64,000 nucleotides of DNA from Prauserella endophytica (GTDB lineage Bacteria; Actinomycetota; Actinomycetes; Mycobacteriales; Pseudonocardiaceae). The stretch lies in contig NZ_SWMS01000007.1 of the NCBI RefSeq assembly GCF_005146945.1, positions 124,001-188,000 on the forward strand. Direction: 5' to 3'. The notes under the pieces were generated by a model. It worked only from the letters and a program-made list of their open reading frames with translations. It ran no database searches and was not told the origin of the DNA. Each line of letters begins with the position of its first letter. The stretch's first letter is position 1. Positions 40,810-48,549 of the stretch are shown piece after piece. Both the position numbers and the translations under genes were made by a program.

Positions 40810-41238
40810 GTGGCGCACAGCTGTTCCCCGACCGACGACCTGGTGGAGATCCAGCAGTTGCTCGCCCGGTACGCGGTGACCATCACCAAGGGCGACATCG
40901 ACGGACTGCTCGCGGTGTTCACGTCGGACGGCACATACAGCGCCTTCGGCGACACCTACCCCCTCGCCGAGTTCCCCGCTCTGGTGGAGGCCGCGCCGAA
41001 GGGGCTGTTCCTCACCGGCACGCCGGTGGTGGAGCTCGACGGCGACACCGCGACCGGCACGCAGCCGCTGTGCTTCGTCGACCACGCCACCCACGACATG
41101 CGCATCGGGTACTACTCCGACACCTACGCGCGCACCGAGGACGGCTGGCGGCTGCGCACCAGGGCGATGACGTTCATCCGCCGCAGCGGCGCCCACGACT
41201 CGGGCCGCCCGCACGCCTACCGGCGCGGCGAGGCATGA
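40810..41238 (+). CDS. SnoaL-like (NTF2-fold) protein
   Basis: A 142-residue protein of the SnoaL/NTF2-like cone fold. LVEIQQLLARYAVTITKGDI followed by DGLLAVFTSDGTYSAFG is the family's N-terminal signature, and YYSDTYARTEDGWRLRTRAM the C-terminal strand. Members include hydroxysteroid isomerases, dehydratases and polyketide cyclases. GTG start 4 bp after the CMD stop; its stop overlaps the following ATG. A hydration or isomerisation role on a bulky CoA ester would fit but is not shown. Confidence 0.88.
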   Translation: MAHSCSPTDDLVEIQQLLARYAVTITKGDIDGLLAVFTSDGTYSAFGDTYPLAEFPALVEAAPKGLFLTGTPVVELDGDTATGTQPLCFVDHATHDMRIGYYSDTYARTEDGWRLRTRAMTFIRRSGAHDSGRPHAYRRGEA

Positions 41239-42323
41239 ACGTCGAGGAGTTCCGGTCGGGTGTGCGGGCCTGGCTCGACGAGCACGACCTCTCCCCCGGC
41301 CACGACGGCTCGTTCGCCGGAGAGGTCGCGCAGCTGGCCCGCGTCCGCCGCGCTCTGTTCGACGCGGGCTGGATGCGCTACGGCTGGCCTGAGGAGATCG
41401 GCGGGCTCGGCGGGCCCGCCGTGCTGCGGGCCGTGCTCGGCGAGGAGGTCACCACCCGCGAGCTGGCCGATCCCGGCATCTACTCGATGGTCGAGGTGCT
41501 CGCGCCGACGATGCTCGCCTACGCACCGAAGCGGCTCGCCGCCGAGATGGTGCCGAGGCTGCTCGACGGCAGCGAGCAGTGGTGCCAGGGCTTCTCCGAG
41601 CCCGGCTCCGGCAGCGACCTCGCCTCGCTGACCACCAGGGCGCTGCCACGCGGGGACGACTGGGTGGTCAGCGGGCAGAAGGTGTGGACCAGCCTCGCAC
41701 AGTTCGCCTCGCGCTGCGTGCTGCTCGCCCGCACCGCGCCCGGGCACGACGGCATCACGGCGTTTTTCCTGGACATGGACACCCCCGGCATCACCGTGCG
41801 TCCACTGCGGACCATGCACGGGCGCGAGGAGTTCTGCGAGGTCTTCCTCGACGACGTGGTGGTGCCCGGCGACCGGATCCTCGGCCGCCCCGGCGACGGG
41901 TGGCGCCTGGCGATGGACCTGTTGCCGCACGAGCGCTCGACGTGTTTCTGGCACCGGATCGCCCACCTCTACACGCGGCTGGACCGGCTCACCGCCGAGA
42001 CTTCCTCCGCCGACGACGGCGCGCTCGGCGCCGCGTTCCTCGCGCTGCACACGATCCGCTGCCGCTCCCACGCGACACAACGGCGGCTCGCCGACGGCGC
42101 GAAGCTCGGCCCCGAGACCTCCGTCGACAAGGTGCTGCTGGCCACCGCGGAGCAGCGCCTGTTCGACACCGCCCGCGACCTCCTGCCCGGTGTGCTGGAG
42201 CTGGACGAGTCACCGTGGCGGTCCGAGTTCCTGTACTCACGCGCGGCGACGATCTACGGCGGCACCGCCGAGATCCAGCGCAACATCATCGCCCGCAGGC
42301 TGCTCGGCCTGGGAAGGGAATGA
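41235..42323 (+). CDS. Acyl-CoA dehydrogenase, subunit with FAD/active-site C-terminus
   Basis: A 362-residue acyl-CoA dehydrogenase. It shows GWMRYGWPEEIGGLGGPAVL, QWCQGFSEPGSGSDLASLTT, WVVSGQKVWTSLAQFASRCV and the C-terminal ATIYGGTAEIQRNIIARRLL. It is coupled (ATGA) to a second, shorter dehydrogenase-type gene of 262 residues. This pairing is the hallmark of the alpha2-beta2 acyl-CoA dehydrogenases of actinobacterial steroid side-chain degradation. The same domain order, with different sequences, recurs at 54385/55460. It oxidises a bulky acyl-CoA. Confidence 0.93.
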   Translation: MNVEEFRSGVRAWLDEHDLSPGHDGSFAGEVAQLARVRRALFDAGWMRYGWPEEIGGLGGPAVLRAVLGEEVTTRELADPGIYSMVEVLAPTMLAYAPKRLAAEMVPRLLDGSEQWCQGFSEPGSGSDLASLTTRALPRGDDWVVSGQKVWTSLAQFASRCVLLARTAPGHDGITAFFLDMDTPGITVRPLRTMHGREEFCEVFLDDVVVPGDRILGRPGDGWRLAMDLLPHERSTCFWHRIAHLYTRLDRLTAETSSADDGALGAAFLALHTIRCRSHATQRRLADGAKLGPETSVDKVLLATAEQRLFDTARDLLPGVLELDESPWRSEFLYSRAATIYGGTAEIQRNIIARRLLGLGRE

Positions 42324-43108
42324 CCGTGGACACCACCGAGCTCGAGCTGCTGGCCGAGACGCTGCGCAAGACTATGACGTCGCTCTCGGGCACCGGCCTC
42401 GACGAGGTGCTGACCGGGCTGGGCTGGGCCGAGCTGCTCACCGAGGCGCGCGACGTCGCGATCTCCACGGTGTTCTCACTGCTCGGCGAGACCGGCGCGC
42501 ACGCACCACTGATCAACGACGTCGTGCTGACCGCGGCCGGCGGGGAGGCGGGCGGCACGGTGACCCTGCCCTACGCGGGCGGGGCGTGGGTGCGGTGGGA
42601 GCGCACCAACCAGCCGGGCGCGGCGCTCGACCCCGAGCTGCCGCTCCACCACGCCGACGAGGGCGAGCGCGTTCCGCTCGCGGAGGGCCGCAGGGCGCTC
42701 GGCTGGTGGCTCGTCGGCACCGCCAGGGCCATGCTGGAGCTGGCGCGCGCCCACGCGCTCGACCGCGTGCAGTTCGGCAAACCCATCGCCTCGTTCCAGG
42801 CCGTGCGGCACCGGCTAGCCGAGACACTGGTGGCGATCGAGGGCGCGGAGGCCACCCTCGTGGCCGCCGGGGACGAGCTCGGCTCGCTGCTGGCGAAGGC
42901 GGCCGCGGGGCAGGCGGCACTGACCGCGGCACGGCATTGCCAGCAGGTGCTGGGTGGGATCGGCTTCACCGCCGAGCACGAGCTGCACCGGCACGTGCGG
43001 CGCGCACTCGTGCTCGACGGCCTGCTCGGCAGCGCGCGGGAGCTGACCCGCGAGGCCGGGACGGTCCTGCGCGAGAACGGCAGGGCGCCCCGGCTCGTCG
43101 AGCTGTAG
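42320..43108 (+). CDS. Acyl-CoA dehydrogenase-like partner subunit
   Basis: A 262-residue protein, about 100 residues shorter than a full acyl-CoA dehydrogenase. The N-terminal helices are weak (LDEVLTGLGWAELLTEARDV), the beta domain is cut down, and the C-terminal helical domain is clear (HALDRVQFGKPIASFQAVRH; ARHCQQVLGGIGFTAEHELH). Such short partners have lost part of the FAD site and join a full subunit in a heterotetramer. It overlaps the preceding gene by 4 bp and ends 3 bp from the convergent SDR gene. Confidence 0.88.
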   Translation: MTVDTTELELLAETLRKTMTSLSGTGLDEVLTGLGWAELLTEARDVAISTVFSLLGETGAHAPLINDVVLTAAGGEAGGTVTLPYAGGAWVRWERTNQPGAALDPELPLHHADEGERVPLAEGRRALGWWLVGTARAMLELARAHALDRVQFGKPIASFQAVRHRLAETLVAIEGAEATLVAAGDELGSLLAKAAAGQAALTAARHCQQVLGGIGFTAEHELHRHVRRALVLDGLLGSARELTREAGTVLRENGRAPRLVEL

Positions 43109-43111
43109 GGC

Positions 43112-43870
43112 TCAGGTGTTGCGTCCGCCGTTGACGCCGAAGACCTGGCCGGTGACGTACCCGGCCTCCTCGCTCACCAGGAACGCGCACGCCGCCGCGA
43201 TGTCCTCCGGCGTGCCCGGCCTGCGCACCGGAGTGCGCGCGGCGTGGTGGTCGACACCGTCGCCGAGAAAGCCGCGGGCCTCGTTGCGCCGGGTCATCGG
43301 GGTGTCGATGAACCCGGGCGGGATCGTGTTCACGGTGATGCCCTGCGGCCCCAGCTCCAGCGCGAGCGCCTTGGTGAAGCCAACGACACCGGCCTTCGAG
43401 GCCACGTAGTGCGTCATGAACGGCTGCCCGCTCTGCGCGCTGGAGGACGAGATGGTGACGATGCGGCCCCAGCCCGCCTCGGCCATGTCGGGCACTACGG
43501 CCTGGCAGCAGTGAAACGTGCCGGTGAGGTTGACGGCGACGATCCGCTGCCACGCCTCCTCGGTGATGTTGAGGAACTTCTTGAAGCCGTCCTTACCCGC
43601 GGAGTTCACCAGGATCGAGACCGGCCCGAAGCGCTCACGTACCGCGCCCAGTCCCTCGTCGATGCTCGCGCGGTCGGCGACGTCGACGGCGGCCGGGAGC
43701 GCGGAGCCGCCATCGGCCTCGATCCGTTCCGCCGCGGCCCGCGCCGCGGCGGCGTCGAGGTCGAACACGGCCACGCGCGCGCCGTCCCTGGCCAGCCGCC
43801 GCGCCACGGCGAGGCCGATGCCCGAGGCCGCACCGGTCACGACGGCGACCCTGCCCGCTGAAGGTCTCAT
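43112..43870 (-). CDS. SDR-family oxidoreductase
   Basis: A 252-residue SDR. It shows VAVVTGAASGIGLAVARRLA, LVNSAGKDGFKKF in place of NNAG, the Ser in TISSSSAQSGQPF, and HYVASKAGVVGFTKALALEL with Tyr and Lys. The C-terminus is YVTGQVFGVNGGRNT. GKDGFKKF is typical of the 2-hydroxycyclohexanecarboxyl-CoA dehydrogenase-like branch, though that specificity is only suggested. It is the last gene of the Rieske operon, overlapping the amidohydrolase gene by 4 bp. Confidence 0.9.
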   Translation of the reverse strand: MRPSAGRVAVVTGAASGIGLAVARRLARDGARVAVFDLDAAAARAAAERIEADGGSALPAAVDVADRASIDEGLGAVRERFGPVSILVNSAGKDGFKKFLNITEEAWQRIVAVNLTGTFHCCQAVVPDMAEAGWGRIVTISSSSAQSGQPFMTHYVASKAGVVGFTKALALELGPQGITVNTIPPGFIDTPMTRRNEARGFLGDGVDHHAARTPVRRPGTPEDIAAACAFLVSEEAGYVTGQVFGVNGGRNT

Positions 43871-45129
43871 GTGGACGGCTCCCGGTCGTCGCGGTACACC
43901 TGGCCGCCCTTCATGACGAACCGGACCTGCTCGGTGACACCGATGTCGGCCAGCGGGTCGCCGGGCACCGCGATGATGTCGGCGAGGAGTCCCGCTTCGA
44001 GGCGGCCCCGGTCGTCGGCGTCGATCAGCTCGGCGGCGACGGTGGTGGCGGCCCGGATGGCCTGCAGCGGTGTCATCCCGCGCTGGACGAGCGCGAGCAG
44101 CTCCTTCGCGTTGCGCCCGTGCGGGATCGCCGGCGCGTCCGTGCCGCAGGCGATGCGCACGCCCAGCTCGATGGCTCTGCTTATCGTCGCCCGCGAGCGG
44201 GGAAAGACCTCAGCCGCCTTGGCCTGCAGCTCGGGCGCCGCGTTGGAGGTGTCCATTCCCTCGGTGAGGTAGGTGGTGGCCACGAGGAACGTCTCCCGTT
44301 CCAGCATGCGCCGCAGGGTCGCCTCGGTGGCGAGGGAGCCGTGCTCGATGCAGTCGATCCCGGCGTCGAGCGCGGCCCGGATGGCGTCGTCGCCCATGCA
44401 GTGAGCGGCGACCTTGAGCCCGGCCCGGTGCGCTTCGTCCACAATGGCCGCGAGTTCCTCGTCGGAGTACTGCTGGGCGCCGGCGGGGCCGGTGTGCGAC
44501 ATGACCCCGTTGGACGCGCAGACCTTGATCACGCGCGCGCCGTGCTTGACCTGGTAGCGGACCGCCTTGCGTACCTCGGCCACGCCGTTGGCGATCCCCT
44601 CCTCCACTGTCAGCGGCATGATGTGCGGGGCGAAGGCCTGGAACATCGTGGGGTCGAGGTGCCCGCCCGTCGGCGTGATGGCGTGCCCGGCGGGCACCAC
44701 CCTCGGGCCGTCGATCCAGCCGAGGTCGATGGCCTTCTTCAGCGCGACGTCGAGCAGCAGGCCTCCCGTCTGGACGAAGAGGCCGAGGTTTCGCACGGTC
44801 GTGAACCCGGCGCGCAGGGTCCGGCGCGCGTTCGCGACGGCCCGCAGGGTGCGCACGGCCGGGTCGTCCTGCACGGGGTTGAGCGGGCTGCGGTGGTCGG
44901 GGCCGCCGAGCAGGAGGTTGACCTCCATGTCCATCAGTCCCGGCAGGAGTGTCACGTCGCCGAGGTCGAGCACCACGGTGCCGTCCGGCACCGTGGTGGG
45001 CGCGACCTCGGCGATGCGGCCGTCCTGGACGAGCAGCTCGCCGGGCTCGACGAGCTCGCCCTTGTCCACGTCGAGCATCCGGGCGGCCCGCAGGTGTATC
45101 GGTGGTCGCGGTGCGCGCGTTCGGCCCAC
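43867..45129 (-). CDS. Amidohydrolase (imidazolonepropionase/prolidase-like) with altered HxH
   Basis: A 420-residue amidohydrolase of the urease superfamily. The N-terminal beta-sandwich strand is LVQDGRIAEVAP. The usual PGLIDxHxH is replaced by LLPGLMDMEVNLLLGGP, so both His ligands of the first metal motif are missing. The remaining ligands are present: the Lys in GARVIKVCASNG, His in VAAHCMGDDA and CIEHGSLAT, and Asp in CGTDAPAIPHG. Relatives hydrolyse cyclic amides or N-acyl bonds. The GTG start at 45129 follows a GAGGACC site. It sits between a small hypothetical gene and the SDR in the Rieske operon. Confidence 0.87.
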   Translation of the reverse strand: MGRTRAPRPPIHLRAARMLDVDKGELVEPGELLVQDGRIAEVAPTTVPDGTVVLDLGDVTLLPGLMDMEVNLLLGGPDHRSPLNPVQDDPAVRTLRAVANARRTLRAGFTTVRNLGLFVQTGGLLLDVALKKAIDLGWIDGPRVVPAGHAITPTGGHLDPTMFQAFAPHIMPLTVEEGIANGVAEVRKAVRYQVKHGARVIKVCASNGVMSHTGPAGAQQYSDEELAAIVDEAHRAGLKVAAHCMGDDAIRAALDAGIDCIEHGSLATEATLRRMLERETFLVATTYLTEGMDTSNAAPELQAKAAEVFPRSRATISRAIELGVRIACGTDAPAIPHGRNAKELLALVQRGMTPLQAIRAATTVAAELIDADDRGRLEAGLLADIIAVPGDPLADIGVTEQVRFVMKGGQVYRDDREPST

Positions 45130-45139
45130 TGTCCGGTCC

Positions 45140-45469
45140 TCAGACGGCGGGTTCGAGCACGGCGTCGATGCTGGAGGCACCGCTGTCGGGCACGCGGGCC
45201 TGGCGCCAGGCCTCCACGGGGAAGGCGACGGTCACCAGCGAGCAGAACAGCCACAGCAAGTGCTTGTCCTCCTCGCCGATGTCGTCCATCGAGACCTGCT
45301 GCAGGTACTCGGTGCTGCTCTCCAGGCGCGGGTATGCGGCGTCGTAGAACGCCTGCAGCTCGTCCATGCTGCTGGCGATCCGCTTGGCGTAGCGCGCACG
45401 CTCGGTCGGGATCGCCCAGTCCGCGAACGGCTCCAGGTCGGCGAACTCGGGGGGCAGGACATTGGCCAT
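45140..45469 (-). CDS. Hypothetical protein linked to Rieske oxygenase, 109 aa
   Basis: A 109-residue, mostly helical and acidic protein (LPPEFADLEPFADWAIPTER; MDELQAFYDAAYPRL; VSMDDIGEEDKHLLWLFCSL). I do not recognise a family. It is not a Rieske beta subunit of the usual NTF2-fold type and lacks Cys/His metal motifs. Good RBS (GAGGAGAG) and ATG. It lies directly downstream of the Rieske oxygenase gene and may be an accessory subunit of it. Confidence 0.75.
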   Translation of the reverse strand: MANVLPPEFADLEPFADWAIPTERARYAKRIASSMDELQAFYDAAYPRLESSTEYLQQVSMDDIGEEDKHLLWLFCSLVTVAFPVEAWRQARVPDSGASSIDAVLEPAV

Positions 45470-45489
45470 GATCGTCTCTCCTCGAAGGC

Positions 45490-46782
45490 TCAGGAACGGC
45501 TCGGCGCGGCCGGCTTCGCCTGCCGCTGCTGGAAGTCACGTACGTACTGACCGGCGGTGTTGTGCAGGTGCCGCAGCAGGATCTCCTGGTCGCACAGCGG
45601 GAAGTCGGTCACGGTGCCGGACTCGAGCATGGTCTGGGTGGCTTCGAGGGTGTTGCCGTCCTGCAGGCCGTACTCCTTGAACGAGACGACGGCGAGCTCC
45701 TGCTGCAGGCGCTCGAAAGCGTTCTTCGGCGGGACGAAGTAGGCGGTGCCCTCGAAGATGTGCGTGTTGTACGAGGTGGGCCAGTAGTGGTAGGTGAGCA
45801 CCCAGTTGGGCCGCCAGATCAGCAGCATGAAGTTCGGGAAGAAGACGAACGAGTCCATGCCCCAGCGGGGATCACGGGTGGGGTTGATCGCCGGCGGCAG
45901 CTGCTCGGTGGTCAGCCCGATGTCCGGCGCGTCCCAGGGACCGAACAGGCCACTGCGCAGCGCCCGCTCGATCGGCTTGACCATCTTCGGCTCCTGCGGC
46001 GGGGCGATGCCACCCCAGGAGGACACCAGGCTGTGCGGGCCGTCGACGTCGTAGGCCAGCGCCTGGTAGCCGTACTTCTGGATCTTCGCCCGCTCCTCGG
46101 GCTCGTACTGCCCGCCGTGCAGGATCGGCGCGTGGTAGAACTCGGCGAACGCGTCGATGAACAGCTTCCAGTTGCTGCCGATCTCCGCGCGGTACTTGTG
46201 CACCTGCGTCAGCTTGTCGAACGGGTAGCCCTCGATGCCCTTGCCGAACTCGCCGAGGTACTCCCGCAGCGGCGTGGTGTTCTCGGGGTCGAGGTTGACG
46301 AAGATGAAGCCCTCCCACACCTCGGCCCGCACCCCGACCAGCCCGTAGTCGGACTTGTCCAGGTCGAAGAACTCGCCCTCCTGCTGCACGAACGTCAGCT
46401 CGCCCTCGAGCGAGTACCGCCACGCGTGGTACTTGCAGGTGAACTGGCGGCAGAAGCCGCTCGTCTCCTCGCGCGGGTAGTCGTTCCACACCAGCTTGTT
46501 GCCCCGGTGCCTGCAGACGTTGTGGAATGCGCGCACCTCGCCATCGTTGCCTCGCACGACCACGATGGACGTCCGCGCCGCGTCCAGCTCCTTGGTGAAG
46601 TAGCTGCCCTTCCTCGGCAACTGCTCGACCCGGCCGACGTTGAGCCAGGTCCGGCGGAAGATGGCGTCCCGTTCCAGCTCGTAGAACTCCGGTGACACCG
46701 AGTCTTCGTAGGAAATTGGCTCGGTGCCGATCTTGAAGTGCTCGGTCCAGCTGCCCTCGTCAGGCTTCGTGAAGTGTGCCAT
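45490..46782 (-). CDS. Rieske non-heme iron oxygenase, alpha subunit
   Basis: A 430-residue ring-hydroxylating oxygenase large subunit. The Rieske ligands are C90 and H92 (NVCRHRG) and C116 and H119 (CKYHAW), with a spacer of 23 residues, longer than the classical 17 or so. The mononuclear iron site shows D210, E214, H217 and H222 (IDAFAEFYHAPILH). It oxidises an aromatic or other ring or methyl group with O2 and two electrons. No reductase, ferredoxin or beta-subunit gene is adjacent, so electrons come from elsewhere in the genome. The promoter carries the box at 46839. Confidence 0.93.
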   Translation of the reverse strand: MAHFTKPDEGSWTEHFKIGTEPISYEDSVSPEFYELERDAIFRRTWLNVGRVEQLPRKGSYFTKELDAARTSIVVVRGNDGEVRAFHNVCRHRGNKLVWNDYPREETSGFCRQFTCKYHAWRYSLEGELTFVQQEGEFFDLDKSDYGLVGVRAEVWEGFIFVNLDPENTTPLREYLGEFGKGIEGYPFDKLTQVHKYRAEIGSNWKLFIDAFAEFYHAPILHGGQYEPEERAKIQKYGYQALAYDVDGPHSLVSSWGGIAPPQEPKMVKPIERALRSGLFGPWDAPDIGLTTEQLPPAINPTRDPRWGMDSFVFFPNFMLLIWRPNWVLTYHYWPTSYNTHIFEGTAYFVPPKNAFERLQQELAVVSFKEYGLQDGNTLEATQTMLESGTVTDFPLCDQEILLRHLHNTAGQYVRDFQQRQAKPAAPSRS

Positions 46783-46838
46783 GTGGTGGTCCTCCGGTCT
46801 TGTCGCCAGATAGGACGATAGCAACGATCTCCAAAATT

Positions 46839-46853
46839 GAGAACCCCATTTCC
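46839..46853. promoter_or_regulatory. GAGAAT-type box (GAGAACCCCATTTCC)
   Basis: Imperfect copy 57 bp upstream of the Rieske ATG. Read on the other strand its arms are GGAAAT and GTTCTC, identical to those of the box at 16047 before the aldehyde dehydrogenase gene. It also lies in the promoter region of the divergent TetR gene (46989), so it may be that regulator's own operator. Confidence 0.6.
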
Positions 46854-46988
46854 GCTCTACCGGTGCCGCTCGCCTGGAGGCCAGGACGGGACTTCTCCGA
46901 CACCCGTGCCGACAGGTCCCCGAACAGGCGAGACGTACCGGTACAGTGCGGTTATGTTGTTCCTGTGCCACGAAGGACGGATCCGGCG

Positions 46989-47642
46989 GTGAGCAGCCCG
47001 AGCGAAGAGCCCGCCTGGAGGCAGCGCGCCGTCGAGCGCTCCATCAAGGCCGCCAAGGTGCGGGCCGAACAGCGCGTGCAGCGGTTCCTCGACGCCGCAC
47101 AGGTGATCATCGACGAGAAGGGCACCACCGACTTCACCGTGCAGGAGGTCGTAGACCGTTCTCGCCAGTCGCTACGCAGCTTCTATCTGCACTTCGACGG
47201 CAAGCACGAGCTGCTGCTCGCCCTCTTCGAGGACGCCCTCAACCGCACCGCCGACCAGATTCGGGCCGCCGCCTCCGGACAGAAGGAGCCGCTCGACCGG
47301 CTCAGGGTCGCCGTGCAGCTGCTGTTCGAGCTCTGCAGGCCGGATCCGGACGCCCGCCGTCCGCTGTTCACCGACTTCGCGCCCCAGCTGCTGGTCTCGC
47401 ATCCGACCGAGGTGAAGGTCGCCCACACGCCGGTGCTCGCCGTGTTCACCGAGCTGCTCGCCGACGCCGAGGAGGCAAGCCTGCTGTCGCCGGAGGTCAA
47501 GCCGCGCCGCACGGCCGCGCTGATCATGCAGACGGTGATGTTCAACGCGCAGTCCAGCGGCTCGCCCGACGACGAGACCGCCAACCCACTGACCGCCGAC
47601 GAGATCTGGGACTTCTGCGCCAACGGCATCACCAACCACTGA
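46989..47642 (+). CDS. TetR-family regulator, candidate for the GAGAAT regulon
   Basis: A 217-residue TetR protein. The HTH is at about residues 42-70 (TTDFTVQEVVDRSRQSLRSF followed by YLHFDGKHELL), after a basic N-terminus. The GTG at 46989 is chosen because AAGGACGG precedes it and the HTH spacing is normal; a GTG eight codons earlier has no ribosome site. It is flanked by GAGAAT-type boxes on both sides (46839, 47652) and lies in the middle of the genes that carry them. It is the best local candidate for the regulator that reads them, by position only. Confidence 0.87.
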   Translation: MSSPSEEPAWRQRAVERSIKAAKVRAEQRVQRFLDAAQVIIDEKGTTDFTVQEVVDRSRQSLRSFYLHFDGKHELLLALFEDALNRTADQIRAAASGQKEPLDRLRVAVQLLFELCRPDPDARRPLFTDFAPQLLVSHPTEVKVAHTPVLAVFTELLADAEEASLLSPEVKPRRTAALIMQTVMFNAQSSGSPDDETANPLTADEIWDFCANGITNH

Positions 47643-47651
47643 GCAGATATC

Positions 47652-47666
47652 GAGAACAGTATTCTC
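47652..47666. promoter_or_regulatory. GAGAAT box (GAGAACAGTATTCTC), one mismatch
   Basis: Only the sixth base (C for T) differs from the consensus arms. It starts 9 bp after the TetR stop and ends 30 bp before the thioesterase ATG, so it gives the thioesterase/oxidoreductase pair its own promoter. Confidence 0.75.
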
Positions 47667-47696
47667 CTGAGTGTAGAACTCCCCTACACTCAGGAG

Positions 47697-48518
47697 ATGG
47701 GCGATCTGTGGACGGACCTCCTCGACTGTCTCGATCTGCACCCGCACGGGGATAACGGCGAACCGGCCACGGCCGGCGTGCTCGAAGGACGCAACCTGCA
47801 GCTGAGCTACCACCGGCTGTTCGGCGGACAGCTGCTGGCCCAGTTCGTCCGCGCGGCGTGCCTGACGTGCCCAGGCAAGGCGGTCAAGTCACTGCACGTC
47901 CTCTTTCCCAAGGAGGGCAGGGCCGACGAGCCGGTGCGCTACGAGGTGTGCCGCCACCACGAGGGGCGCTCGTTCGCCTCACTGTCCATCGTGGCCAGAC
48001 AGAGCGGAGGCGTCGCGGCGACGGCTTCGGTGTCGATGCACGCCGCCGAGGACGGCGTGGACCGCCAGACGGTTCCCGCGCTGCCCGCGGTTCCCGGTGA
48101 GGAACACCGGGTGGAGCTCGAGCTGCTGCCCTGGGAGACCAGGATGACCGCCGACCTCGACTCCCCCGCCGCCGCGCGGCCCGAGCTCGACCTGTGGATG
48201 CGTACGCCCGAGGTGAACGGGGAGCTGGCTCCGGCGCTCACCGCCTACGCCACCGACCTGAGCCTCATCGGCACCGCCCTGCGCCCGCTCGGCGGCGTCA
48301 GCCAGCGCGACGCGGGAACGATGTTCGTCTCGGCCGTCACGTCCCACACCGTGTGGTTCCACCGTCCGTTCCGCAGCGACGACGGCTGGCTGCTGCTGCG
48401 CCAGCACAGCCCGGTCATCGCACACGGCCGGTGTTTCGGCAGGGGCGACGTACTCACCGAGAAGGCCTCGCTCGTCGCGTCCTTCGCGCAGGAGGCCCTG
48501 CTCCGTTTCCGGCACTAG
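47697..48518 (+). CDS. Acyl-CoA thioesterase (TesB-like, double hotdog)
   Basis: A 273-residue double-hotdog thioesterase. GRNLQLSYHRLFGGQLLAQF holds the start of the first hotdog, and VKSLHVLFPKEGRADEPVRY followed by EVCRHHEGRSFASLSI is typical of the TesB-like family. The second hotdog includes DAGTMFVSAVTSHTVWFHRP followed by GWLLLRQHSPVIAHGRCFGR. It hydrolyses acyl-CoAs, releasing CoA when pathway intermediates pile up. RBS is weak (AGGAG immediately before ATG). It pairs with the oxidoreductase gene at 48550. Confidence 0.88.
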   Translation: MGDLWTDLLDCLDLHPHGDNGEPATAGVLEGRNLQLSYHRLFGGQLLAQFVRAACLTCPGKAVKSLHVLFPKEGRADEPVRYEVCRHHEGRSFASLSIVARQSGGVAATASVSMHAAEDGVDRQTVPALPAVPGEEHRVELELLPWETRMTADLDSPAAARPELDLWMRTPEVNGELAPALTAYATDLSLIGTALRPLGGVSQRDAGTMFVSAVTSHTVWFHRPFRSDDGWLLLRQHSPVIAHGRCFGRGDVLTEKASLVASFAQEALLRFRH

Positions 48519-48549
48519 GCGCGGTGCCCCGCACACAACGAGGTGTCAG

